Assembly (NCBI RefSeq): GCF_026625885.1
Contig: NZ_CP113068.1
Span: forward strand, 3,348,001-3,412,000
Length of the DNA: 64,000 nucleotides
Source of the DNA: Roseateles sp. SL47
GTDB lineage: Bacteria > Pseudomonadota > Gammaproteobacteria > Burkholderiales > Burkholderiaceae_C
Direction of reading: 5' to 3'
Shown here: piece after piece, positions 1-6,363 of the stretch
Layout: each line of letters opens with the position of its first letter
Numbering within the stretch: position 1 is the first letter of the stretch
Notes under the pieces: generated by a model
The model's input: the letters and a program-made list of their open reading frames with translations, nothing else
Told to the model about the DNA's origin: nothing
Database searches by the model: none
Program-made: the position numbers and the translations under genes

Positions 1-40
1 GGCTGATTGTCGGGGTGGCGCGCCGCTACACTGCCGCCCC

Positions 41-679
41 ATGAAGAACATTGTGATCCTGATCTCCGGCCGTGGCTCCAACATGGAGGCCATCGTCAAG
101 GCATGCGCGGCCGAGCAGTGGCCCGCCCGCATTGCTGCGGTGATCAGCAACCGTCCGGATGCCGGCGGCCTGGCTTTTGCCCAGTCGCATGGCATTGCCA
201 CCGCCGTGGTGGACCACAAGGCCTTTGGCCGGGGCGACGAAGCCCGCATGGCCTTTGATGCAGAACTGAAACGCGTCATTGATGGCTTCTCGCCCGATCT
301 GGTGGTGCTGGCCGGCTTCATGCGCATCCTCACGGCCGGTTTCACCAGCCATTACGAAGGCCGCATGCTCAATATCCATCCGTCGCTGCTGCCGGCCTTC
401 ACCGGGCTGCATACCCATCAGCGGGCGATCGAGTCCGGCTGTCGTGTGGCCGGTGCCACCGTGCATTTTGTGACCGCCGAGCTGGACCATGGCCCCATCG
501 TGGCGCAGGCCGTGGTGCCGGTCCTGGATGGTGACGATGAATCCGCGCTGGCCGCACGGGTGCTGCAGCAGGAACATCGCATGTATCCCAGCGCCGTACG
601 CTGGTTTGTGGAGGGGGCGCTGGAAATCCAGGGCGCGGCGGTGCGGCATCGCGGCGGTGTGCCGCAGATGTTCAGCTGA
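41..679 (+). CDS. purN: Phosphoribosylglycinamide formyltransferase
   Basis: Cytoplasmic enzyme of de novo purine synthesis that moves a formyl group from 10-formyl-tetrahydrofolate to GAR. The 212-residue product matches the usual family length. The N-terminal SGRGSN phosphate-binding motif is at residues 9-14, NIHPSLLP at 111-118 supplies the catalytic Asn111 and His113, and Asp149 of ELDHGP completes the triad. There is no Shine-Dalgarno sequence. A -10-like TACACT (27-32) ends 8 bases before the ATG, so the message may be leaderless. The next gene downstream is on the opposite strand and ends right after the purN stop. Identity is firm from the active-site motifs. Confidence 0.97.
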   Translation: MKNIVILISGRGSNMEAIVKACAAEQWPARIAAVISNRPDAGGLAFAQSHGIATAVVDHKAFGRGDEARMAFDAELKRVIDGFSPDLVVLAGFMRILTAGFTSHYEGRMLNIHPSLLPAFTGLHTHQRAIESGCRVAGATVHFVTAELDHGPIVAQAVVPVLDGDDESALAARVLQQEHRMYPSAVRWFVEGALEIQGAAVRHRGGVPQMFS

Positions 680-1336
680 TCAGCCCAGCAGGCTGGCCAG
701 CAGGTTGATGGTCAGCGCCAGCACCACGGTGTTGAAAGCGAAGGACAAAACCGCCTGCACCAGCACCAGCCGCCGGATGTGCCGGGCGCTCACCATCACA
801 TCCGACGTCTGGGATGTGGCGGCCAGCGTCACCGAAAAATACAGAAAGTCGGTGTAATCCGGCTGTCCGTCGTCCCCGGGAAACTCCAGCCCGTGAGGTG
901 CCTGGGGGCCGCTGTGGAAGAGGCTGGCATAGGCCAGCGCAAATTCCACCGGCAGCAGCAGCCAGGAACTCGTCACCGTGCCCAGGGCCACCAGCAGATG
1001 GGGCCAGCCGTGGCTCACCCCGAGTTGCCGCACCTGGGCCAGTTCCAGCGCCAACGCCGCCAGGCTGAGCAGAGCCCCCACCATGGCCAGGCCCAGGACG
1101 GTGGGCATGCCCTCGGCAATTGCCTTGGCCTGCGCCTGCACCGCATCCACGGGCGCACGCAGCATCATCGCCAGCACCAGCACCAGGTAGACCCAGACGC
1201 CGCTGCTCCAGCCGATCAGCACCTGCGTGGACCAGGGCAGGTCCTCTGCCCAGGGCAGGACGGTGGCGAGCACGGCCCCCAGAACGGCCCCAATCAGGAG
1301 TCGTGGGCGCTGACGAAGCTGATGGAGCAGGGGCAT
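680..1336 (-). CDS. DUF1345 family inner-membrane protein
   Basis: Predicted integral membrane protein of 218 residues with four or five hydrophobic segments (about 13-28, 38-58, 80-100, 115-135, 190-215). The conserved DUF1345 stretch DYTDFLYFSVTLAATSQTSD lies at about 160-179, between the last two membrane segments. The biochemical role of the family is not established. The gene starts 9 bases after the stop of the DUF1653 gene on the same strand, so the two are probably co-transcribed. It ends back to back with purN. The family call is good; no function is inferred. Confidence 0.85.
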   Translation of the reverse strand: MPLLHQLRQRPRLLIGAVLGAVLATVLPWAEDLPWSTQVLIGWSSGVWVYLVLVLAMMLRAPVDAVQAQAKAIAEGMPTVLGLAMVGALLSLAALALELAQVRQLGVSHGWPHLLVALGTVTSSWLLLPVEFALAYASLFHSGPQAPHGLEFPGDDGQPDYTDFLYFSVTLAATSQTSDVMVSARHIRRLVLVQAVLSFAFNTVVLALTINLLASLLG

Positions 1337-1345
1337 GGTCCGCCG

Positions 1346-1594
1346 TCAGTCCCCGATGCGCACAAAACGCTGTACGGTCTGACCGTCCACCTCCAGCGTG
1401 CCGAAGAACATGGCATGCGGGCGCACCCAGAGGCCCGAGCTGTTGTAGAGCGGGGCATACACCACCAACGCTTCCAGCGTTTCGCTGTGGCGGGCCACCC
1501 CGTGGACCTGGTAGTGCCCGCCCTTGTAATGACGGTAGCGGCCGGCGGGCGTGACAGGGAGCGCAGGCAGCGGATGCGGGTCTTGGTCGCTCAT
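1346..1594 (-). CDS. DUF1653 domain protein
   Basis: Small cytoplasmic protein of 82 residues. The core PAGRYRHYKGGHYQVHGVAR, followed by ETLEALVVYAPLYNSSGLWV and a terminal FVRIGD, is typical of DUF1653, a compact beta-rich domain of unknown function. The start used is the ATG at 1594; a longer in-frame reading would run into the coding region of the divergent methyltransferase gene. It is the first gene of a two-gene unit with the DUF1345 membrane protein. Its start lies 37 bases from that of the divergent gene, so both promoters must sit in a very short interval. Confidence 0.85.
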   Translation of the reverse strand: MSDQDPHPLPALPVTPAGRYRHYKGGHYQVHGVARHSETLEALVVYAPLYNSSGLWVRPHAMFFGTLEVDGQTVQRFVRIGD

Positions 1595-1631
1595 CGTGGG
1601 GCTGGGGTCGGGAGACTGAGATAATTTGGGA

Positions 1632-2897
1632 ATGCATCCTAATGCCCTCCTCGAACTTTGCGCCGAACTTGTCGACAGCCTGATGCTGTTCGACTCGCCG
1701 GCAGATACCCTGGTTTCCGCGTTTTTCCGCCAGCACAAGGCCCTGGGCCAGCGCGAACGCCACACCCTGGCGGAAACCGCCTATGGCGTGCTGCGCCACC
1801 GCCTGCTGTTCCAGCATCTGGCCCAGTCGGGCCGTGGGCCGATGTCGCGCCGGCTGGCCATCCTGGGCTGGGAGGGCAATGAAGCCTTCCTGCGCGGCGC
1901 GCTGACGGACCAGGAGCAGCACTGGCTGCAGCAGGTCCGGTCGGTAGACCGCAAGCAATTGCCCGAGCGCCTGCGCCACAACCTGCCGGACTGGCTGGTC
2001 GAGCCGCTGCAAAAGCGGCTGGACAAGGACCAGTTCTGGGCCCTGGCGGACGCGCTCAACGAATCCGCCCCGCTGGACCTGCGGGTCAACCTGCTCAAGG
2101 CCCGCCGGGAAGAGGTGCAGGCGGCGCTGGAGGCCAAGGGCTTCAAGTCCACGCCCACTCCGTTCTCCCCCTGGGGCCTGCGGCTGGAAGGCAAGCCGGC
2201 GCTGCAGAAGCTGGAGGTGTTCACCAGCGGTCAGGTGGAAGTCCAGGACGAAGGCAGCCAGTTGCTCTCCCTGCTGACCGAAGCCAAGCGCGGCGAGATG
2301 GTGGTGGATTTCTGTGCGGGTGCGGGCGGCAAGACCCTGGCCCTGGGCGCCGCCATGCGCAACACCGGCCGTCTTTATGCATTTGATGTGTCCGGCCACC
2401 GCCTGGACAAGCTCAAGCCGCGCCTGGCGCGCAGCGGCCTGTCCAACGTCTACCCGGTCCAGCTCACCACCGAGCGGGACGACCGCGTCAAGCGCCTGGC
2501 CGGCAAGGTGGACCGGGTGCTGGTGGACGCGCCCTGTTCCGGCCTGGGCACGCTGCGGCGCAACCCCGACCTGAAATGGCGCCAGACGCCGCAGGGCATC
2601 CAGGAGCTGCAGGCCAAGCAGTTGGCCATCCTGAACAGCGCTTCCCGCATGCTCAAGTCGGGCGGGCGGCTGGTCTATGCCACCTGCAGCCTGCTGGAGG
2701 AGGAAAATGAAGCGGTGGCGAAAGCATTTTCCGAAGCTCATCCGGAATTCACCCTGCAGCCGGTGCCTGACATCCTCCGCCATGCCCAGGTGCCCGAAGA
2801 CCGCGTCGACGCCCTGTGCGAGAACGGTTTCCTGCGGCTGTGGCCGCATCGTCACCAGAGTGACGGCTTTTTTGCGGCCGTCTGGACCCGCCAATAA
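1632..2897 (+). CDS. RsmB/NOP-family SAM-dependent rRNA (cytosine-C5) methyltransferase
   Basis: Predicted RNA m5C methyltransferase of 421 residues. The Rossmann SAM-binding motif VDFCAGAGGKTLALG is near residue 224. DAPCSGLGTLRRNPD, with the motif IV Cys, is near 299, and YATCSLLEEEN, with the motif VI Cys, is near 350; these are the two catalytic cysteines. A NusB-like helical N-terminus precedes them. The ATG at 1632 is preferred over the TTG at 1626, because a -10-like GATAAT occupies 1620-1625 directly before the TTG. The ATG then lies 6 bases behind the hexamer, as expected for a leaderless mRNA. The exact rRNA position is not predictable; rsmB itself or an RsmB paralogue are both possible. 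Confidence 0.88.
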   Translation: MHPNALLELCAELVDSLMLFDSPADTLVSAFFRQHKALGQRERHTLAETAYGVLRHRLLFQHLAQSGRGPMSRRLAILGWEGNEAFLRGALTDQEQHWLQQVRSVDRKQLPERLRHNLPDWLVEPLQKRLDKDQFWALADALNESAPLDLRVNLLKARREEVQAALEAKGFKSTPTPFSPWGLRLEGKPALQKLEVFTSGQVEVQDEGSQLLSLLTEAKRGEMVVDFCAGAGGKTLALGAAMRNTGRLYAFDVSGHRLDKLKPRLARSGLSNVYPVQLTTERDDRVKRLAGKVDRVLVDAPCSGLGTLRRNPDLKWRQTPQGIQELQAKQLAILNSASRMLKSGGRLVYATCSLLEEENEAVAKAFSEAHPEFTLQPVPDILRHAQVPEDRVDALCENGFLRLWPHRHQSDGFFAAVWTRQ

Positions 2898-3070
2898 ACG
2901 AGACTTTTTGACGATTTGGTCAAATCCGGTCCCGTGGAGGGATGTACGCCTATCGAAGTCAACAAAGACCGGCGTTAATTGGGTTTGATCAAAGACCGAA
3001 TCTAGGGAGGCTCGCCTACAATGAGGCTTCCTGTGGACAACTAGCTCTTGATGAGCAGGGTTAGGACCGA
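2898..3070 (+). promoter_or_regulatory. Upstream region of the desaturase gene
   Basis: This 173-base gap is comparatively AT-rich. TACAAT at 3017-3022 is a good -10 candidate and would give a leader of about 40 bases, though no convincing -35 stands 17 bases ahead of it. A perfect 10-base palindrome TTTGATCAAA (2984-2993) and a related TTTGGTCAAA (2915-2924) lie upstream. They could be sites for a regulator of lipid genes, but that is a guess from symmetry alone. Confidence 0.35.
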
Positions 3071-4294
3071 ATGAACGTATTGATGAATGTGCATGACGCC
3101 CTCGTGAACTGGCTGGCTTATGGCCTGCTGGACGCGAGCTGGTGGCAGATCCTGGCTTACACGCTGGTCGTGACCCACATCACGATCGCCGCCGTCACGA
3201 TCTTTCTGCACCGTGCCCAGGCGCACCGCGCACTGGACCTGGGCCCCATCCCGTCGCACTTCTTCCGTTTCTGGCTCTGGATGACCACCGGCATGGTCAC
3301 GCGTGAGTGGGTGGCCATCCACCGCAAGCACCACGCCAAGTGCGAAACCGAAGAAGATCCGCACAGCCCCATCACCCGTGGCATCAAAACGGTGATGACC
3401 CGTGGTGCCGAGCTCTATCGCTCGGAAGCCAAGAACGAAGAAACCATCAAGAAGTTCAGCCACGGCGTGCCGGACGACTGGATGGAGCGCAACGTCTACA
3501 CCCGCCACTCGGTGCTGGGCGTGGCCTCGATGATGATCATCAACCTGGCGCTGTTCGGCATCATCGGCATGTCCATCTGGGCCATCCAGATGGCGTGGAT
3601 CCCGTTCTGGGCCGCAGGTGTCATCAACGGTGCGGGCCACTACTGGGGTTATCGCAACTTCGAGGCACAGGATGCCTCCACCAACGTCTCGCCCTGGGGC
3701 CTGATCATCGGTGGTGAAGAGCTGCACAACAACCACCACACCTACCCCACGTCGGCCAAGTTCTCGGTCAAGCCCTTCGAATTCGACATCGGCTGGGGTT
3801 ACATCCGTGCCATGGAAATGATCGGCTGGGCCAAGGTCCGCAAGACGGCCCCGCAGATGCGAACCGGTGAACTGAAGGCCGTGGCCGACAAGGACACCCT
3901 GGAAGCCATCATTGCCAACCGCTATGAAGTCATGGCGCGTTATGCCCGTGAACTGCGCGGCGCCTGCAAGGAAGAGCTGCGCAAGCTCAAGGCTGCCGGC
4001 GAACAGCACAGCGTGAAGTTCCATCAGTTCAAGCTGGCCACCCGGTGGCTGCACCGTGACGCCGAAAAGATCCCGACCGCCTATCAGGCGCAGATCGACG
4101 GCGCCCGCGCGGCCAGCCCGGTGCTGGACAAGCTGGTCACCATGCGTGAAGAGCTGCGTCAGCTATGGACGCGTACCAATGTCTCCGCCGAGCAGCTGGT
4201 GCACGACCTGCAAGCCTGGTGCCGCAAGGCGGAAGAAAGCGGCATCGCTGAACTGCGCGCTTTTGCACTGAGCCTGCGTACCGTGCGAGTGTGA
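3071..4294 (+). CDS. Membrane fatty acid desaturase (acyl-CoA/acyl-lipid delta-9 type)
   Basis: Integral-membrane di-iron desaturase of 407 residues that would introduce a cis double bond into membrane acyl chains. The three histidine boxes are complete: HRAQAH (47-52), HRKHH (84-88) and HNNHH (219-223). Hydrophobic segments lie around 25-47, 62-78 and 165-195. The C-terminal 150 residues are charged, probably cytoplasmic and longer than the minimal family core. The start ATG follows TAGGA at suitable spacing. The gene is monocistronic, with its own upstream region and a strong terminator. Cold or fluidity control would be typical of the family, but the sequence does not show it. Confidence 0.92.
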   Translation: MNVLMNVHDALVNWLAYGLLDASWWQILAYTLVVTHITIAAVTIFLHRAQAHRALDLGPIPSHFFRFWLWMTTGMVTREWVAIHRKHHAKCETEEDPHSPITRGIKTVMTRGAELYRSEAKNEETIKKFSHGVPDDWMERNVYTRHSVLGVASMMIINLALFGIIGMSIWAIQMAWIPFWAAGVINGAGHYWGYRNFEAQDASTNVSPWGLIIGGEELHNNHHTYPTSAKFSVKPFEFDIGWGYIRAMEMIGWAKVRKTAPQMRTGELKAVADKDTLEAIIANRYEVMARYARELRGACKEELRKLKAAGEQHSVKFHQFKLATRWLHRDAEKIPTAYQAQIDGARAASPVLDKLVTMREELRQLWTRTNVSAEQLVHDLQAWCRKAEESGIAELRAFALSLRTVRV

Positions 4295-4332
4295 ACATGC
4301 GGGTCTGAGCTTCCTTCAGCTCCCTCCCCCTG

Positions 4333-4365
4333 AAAGGGCACCTGAGACAGGTGCCCTTTTTTTTT
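4333..4365 (+). terminator. Rho-independent terminator after the desaturase gene
   Basis: A perfect 11-base-pair inverted repeat (AAAGGGCACCT at 4333-4343, AGGTGCCCTTT at 4349-4359) with a 5-base loop runs into an uninterrupted T tract to 4365. It lies 38 bases after the desaturase stop. Confidence 0.95.
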
Positions 4366-4539
4366 CTGAGCTCCTTGGCGTCCCTGTGAGGGCAGAGGGC
4401 TGCGGAAGTGAATGAGTGATTGACTTGCACAAGGCATGGTTTGCAGCAGTCACGCACCCACGTGCCGTGGATCGATTGCAGGGGTCGGCCAAAAATCCAT
4501 CGCTTCGACCCAGGACCCACCGGACTTTCGGTGGTGTCG

Positions 4540-5097
4540 ATGAAAGCCATCAATCTAGGAGCCGATGTGGAGTTTGCTTTCACCCTCAAGTACCAACTGT
4601 CCAGAGCGGAGGGACACCAGCGGGAGGTTGTGGAGCGCCTGATGGATACCGGATGCGGTGACGCGCTGATCCGAAACAGTCCGCCCGGGCGGTTGTCGCT
4701 GGCCTTCCACCGTGCTGCCGAGTCCCCGGACGAAGCGCTGATGAGCGCGCTGAAGGACATTCGATCGTCGCTGCCCGCCGCCCGCCTGATTGAAGCCGGG
4801 CCGGACCTGGTCGGCCTGACCGATGTGGCAGAGCTGGTGGGGGTGACGCGCCAGAACATGCGTAAGCTGATGCTGACCCACATGGCCAGCTTTCCGCCTC
4901 CCGTGCACGAAGGCAATGCGTCGTCGGTCTGGCATCTCTCCCATGTGCTGGCCTGGATGGCCTCGCGTGGGGGGTATGTGCTGGACCCGTCGGTGGTGGG
5001 CATGTCGCGTACGGCCATGCAGGTCAATCTGATCAAGGAACAGCAGCATCTGGACCGTGGTGACGGGGAGGCGGTGCTGAGGGCGCTGGTGCTCTGA
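4540..5097 (+). CDS. Helix-turn-helix DNA-binding protein, unknown regulon
   Basis: Hypothetical 185-residue cytoplasmic protein. Residues 91-111 (VGLTDVAELVGVTRQNMRKLM) form a clear helix-turn-helix of the MerR/AlpA excisionase-like type. A short segment VWHLSHVLAWM (130-140) follows, like the wing or substrate strand of those small winged helices. The first 85 residues have no recognisable domain. The ATG at 4540 gives the start; in-frame sequence upstream is of atypical composition and unlikely to be coding. The stop lies 18 bases before the xerD start on the same strand, so co-transcription with the recombinase is plausible. Confidence 0.7.
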   Translation: MKAINLGADVEFAFTLKYQLSRAEGHQREVVERLMDTGCGDALIRNSPPGRLSLAFHRAAESPDEALMSALKDIRSSLPAARLIEAGPDLVGLTDVAELVGVTRQNMRKLMLTHMASFPPPVHEGNASSVWHLSHVLAWMASRGGYVLDPSVVGMSRTAMQVNLIKEQQHLDRGDGEAVLRALVL

Positions 5098-5115
5098 GCA
5101 CCGCGCACGGATGGC

Positions 5116-6219
5116 ATGATGTGGGCCATGGCTTCCCCCGATGTCTCTCCCCCGGCCACTCCTGCCTCCTCTGGCAAAAGGTCGTCCGCTGCAAGGGTTG
5201 GCACCAACACTAGCGCCAACACCAACACCAACGCCAACACCAACACCAGCGCCACGGTCGGCGTGATCGTCGGCGTGATCGCTGATGAGAGGGCCGCTCC
5301 CACTTTGACCGCGCCCCAGCGGGAACGCCGTGAGGCCAGCCAGCGCGGCATTGACGCCTTTGTGGACGGCCTCTGGATCGAGGAGGGGCTCTCGAAGAAT
5401 TCCCAGTTGGCCTACCGTCGCGACCTGCAGCTGCTGGCAGATTGGCTGGCCACCCTCGACCGCAGCCTGGACCAGACCACTGAGGTTGATCTGATGGCCT
5501 ATGCCCAATCGCGTCACACGCAGAGCAAGACCAGTTCGGCCAACCGTCGCCTGTCGGTGTTCAAGCGCTATTTCCGTTGGGCCCTGCGTGAAAACCGCAT
5601 GCAGGCCGACCCGACACTCAAGCTCACCGCCGCACGAGCTCCGCTACGGGTGCCGCGCACGCTGTCGCAGGAGCAGGTGGAAGCGCTGCTGTCGGCACCC
5701 GATGTGGAGACCGCCCAGGGCCTGCGGGACCGCGCCATGCTGGAACTGATGTATGCCAGCGGGCTGCGGGTGACCGAACTCGTCACGCTCAAGAGTGTGC
5801 ATGTCGGTCTTCGGGAGGCTGTGCTGCGTGTGACTGGCAAGGGCAACAAGGAGCGGCTGGTGCCCTTTGGCGAAGAGGCTCATGCCTGGCTGCTGCGTTA
5901 TCTGCGCGAGGCCCGGCCCGAACTGCTGAAGACCCAGGCCACCGATGAGCTGTTCCTCACCAAATTCGGCTCCGGCATGGTGCGTGAAACGTTCTGGCGA
6001 CTGGTCAAGAAATATGCGGTGGTGGCGGGCATCACCAGTCCACTGTCTCCGCACACCCTGCGCCATGCCTTCGCCACCCATCTGCTCAACCATGGCGCCG
6101 ACCTGCGCGCGGTGCAGCTGTTGCTTGGCCATGCAGATCTGTCCACCACACAGATCTACACCCATGTGGCACGTGAGCGGCTCAAGGTGCTGCACGCCAC
6201 CCACCATCCCCGAGGCTGA
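5116..6219 (+). CDS. xerD: Site-specific tyrosine recombinase XerD
   Basis: Tyrosine recombinase that with XerC resolves chromosome dimers at dif. The catalytic set is complete: Arg218 (ASGLRVTEL), Lys242 (GKGNKERL), His313 and Arg316 (SPHTLRHAFATHLL), His339 (LLGHADLSTTQIY) and the nucleophile Tyr348. The N-terminal SAM-like core-binding domain spans about 75-165. At 367 residues it is some 70 longer than usual XerD. The extra N-terminus is a Thr/Asn/Ala low-complexity stretch encoded by tandem repeats. A GTG at 5263 or 5275 would give a normal-sized protein, so the true start is uncertain. The C-terminal sequence and catalytic residues make the family certain; XerD over XerC rests on overall resemblance. 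Confidence 0.9.
   Translation: MMWAMASPDVSPPATPASSGKRSSAARVGTNTSANTNTNANTNTSATVGVIVGVIADERAAPTLTAPQRERREASQRGIDAFVDGLWIEEGLSKNSQLAYRRDLQLLADWLATLDRSLDQTTEVDLMAYAQSRHTQSKTSSANRRLSVFKRYFRWALRENRMQADPTLKLTAARAPLRVPRTLSQEQVEALLSAPDVETAQGLRDRAMLELMYASGLRVTELVTLKSVHVGLREAVLRVTGKGNKERLVPFGEEAHAWLLRYLREARPELLKTQATDELFLTKFGSGMVRETFWRLVKKYAVVAGITSPLSPHTLRHAFATHLLNHGADLRAVQLLLGHADLSTTQIYTHVARERLKVLHATHHPRG
5203..5280 (+). repeat. Tandem 18-bp and 12-bp repeats in the 5' part of xerD
   Basis: An 18-base unit (first copy ACCAACACTAGCGCCAAC, 5203-5220) is repeated almost exactly at 5221-5238 and partly at 5239-5253. Two copies of GTCGGCGTGATC follow at 5257-5268 and 5269-5280. All unit lengths are multiples of three, encoding TNTSAN-type repeats and VGVI-VGVI. 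Confidence 0.9.
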
Positions 6220-6363
6220 ACCGGCGACCGACCCAGGGGCGGGGACAGGCGCGGGGAGCGGTCGGGAGGGCCGCGTCGATGGAGACAGCAAAGCCCAGAT
6301 GGCACGGCCGAACCCGGATCGAAGCGGCGGCCACCAAGAGCGGTCAGAAACTCGATTCGCGCC

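Noticed and set aside
1626..1631. TTG start for the RsmB-type methyltransferase
   Set aside because: GATAAT at 1620-1625 directly abuts the TTG. The ATG at 1632 fits a leaderless start.
672..2894. Minus-strand frame of 740 codons over the methyltransferase and DUF1345 genes
   Set aside because: It spans two real genes in other frames and shows no family motif.
2908..2913. TTGACG as -35 element of the desaturase promoter
   Set aside because: No usable -10 hexamer stands 16-18 bases downstream.
6240..6363. PIP box (TTCGC-N15-TTCGC) before the effector-like gene
   Set aside because: A single TTCGC lies at 6356-6360 next to the ATG, but no partner stands 15 bases upstream.
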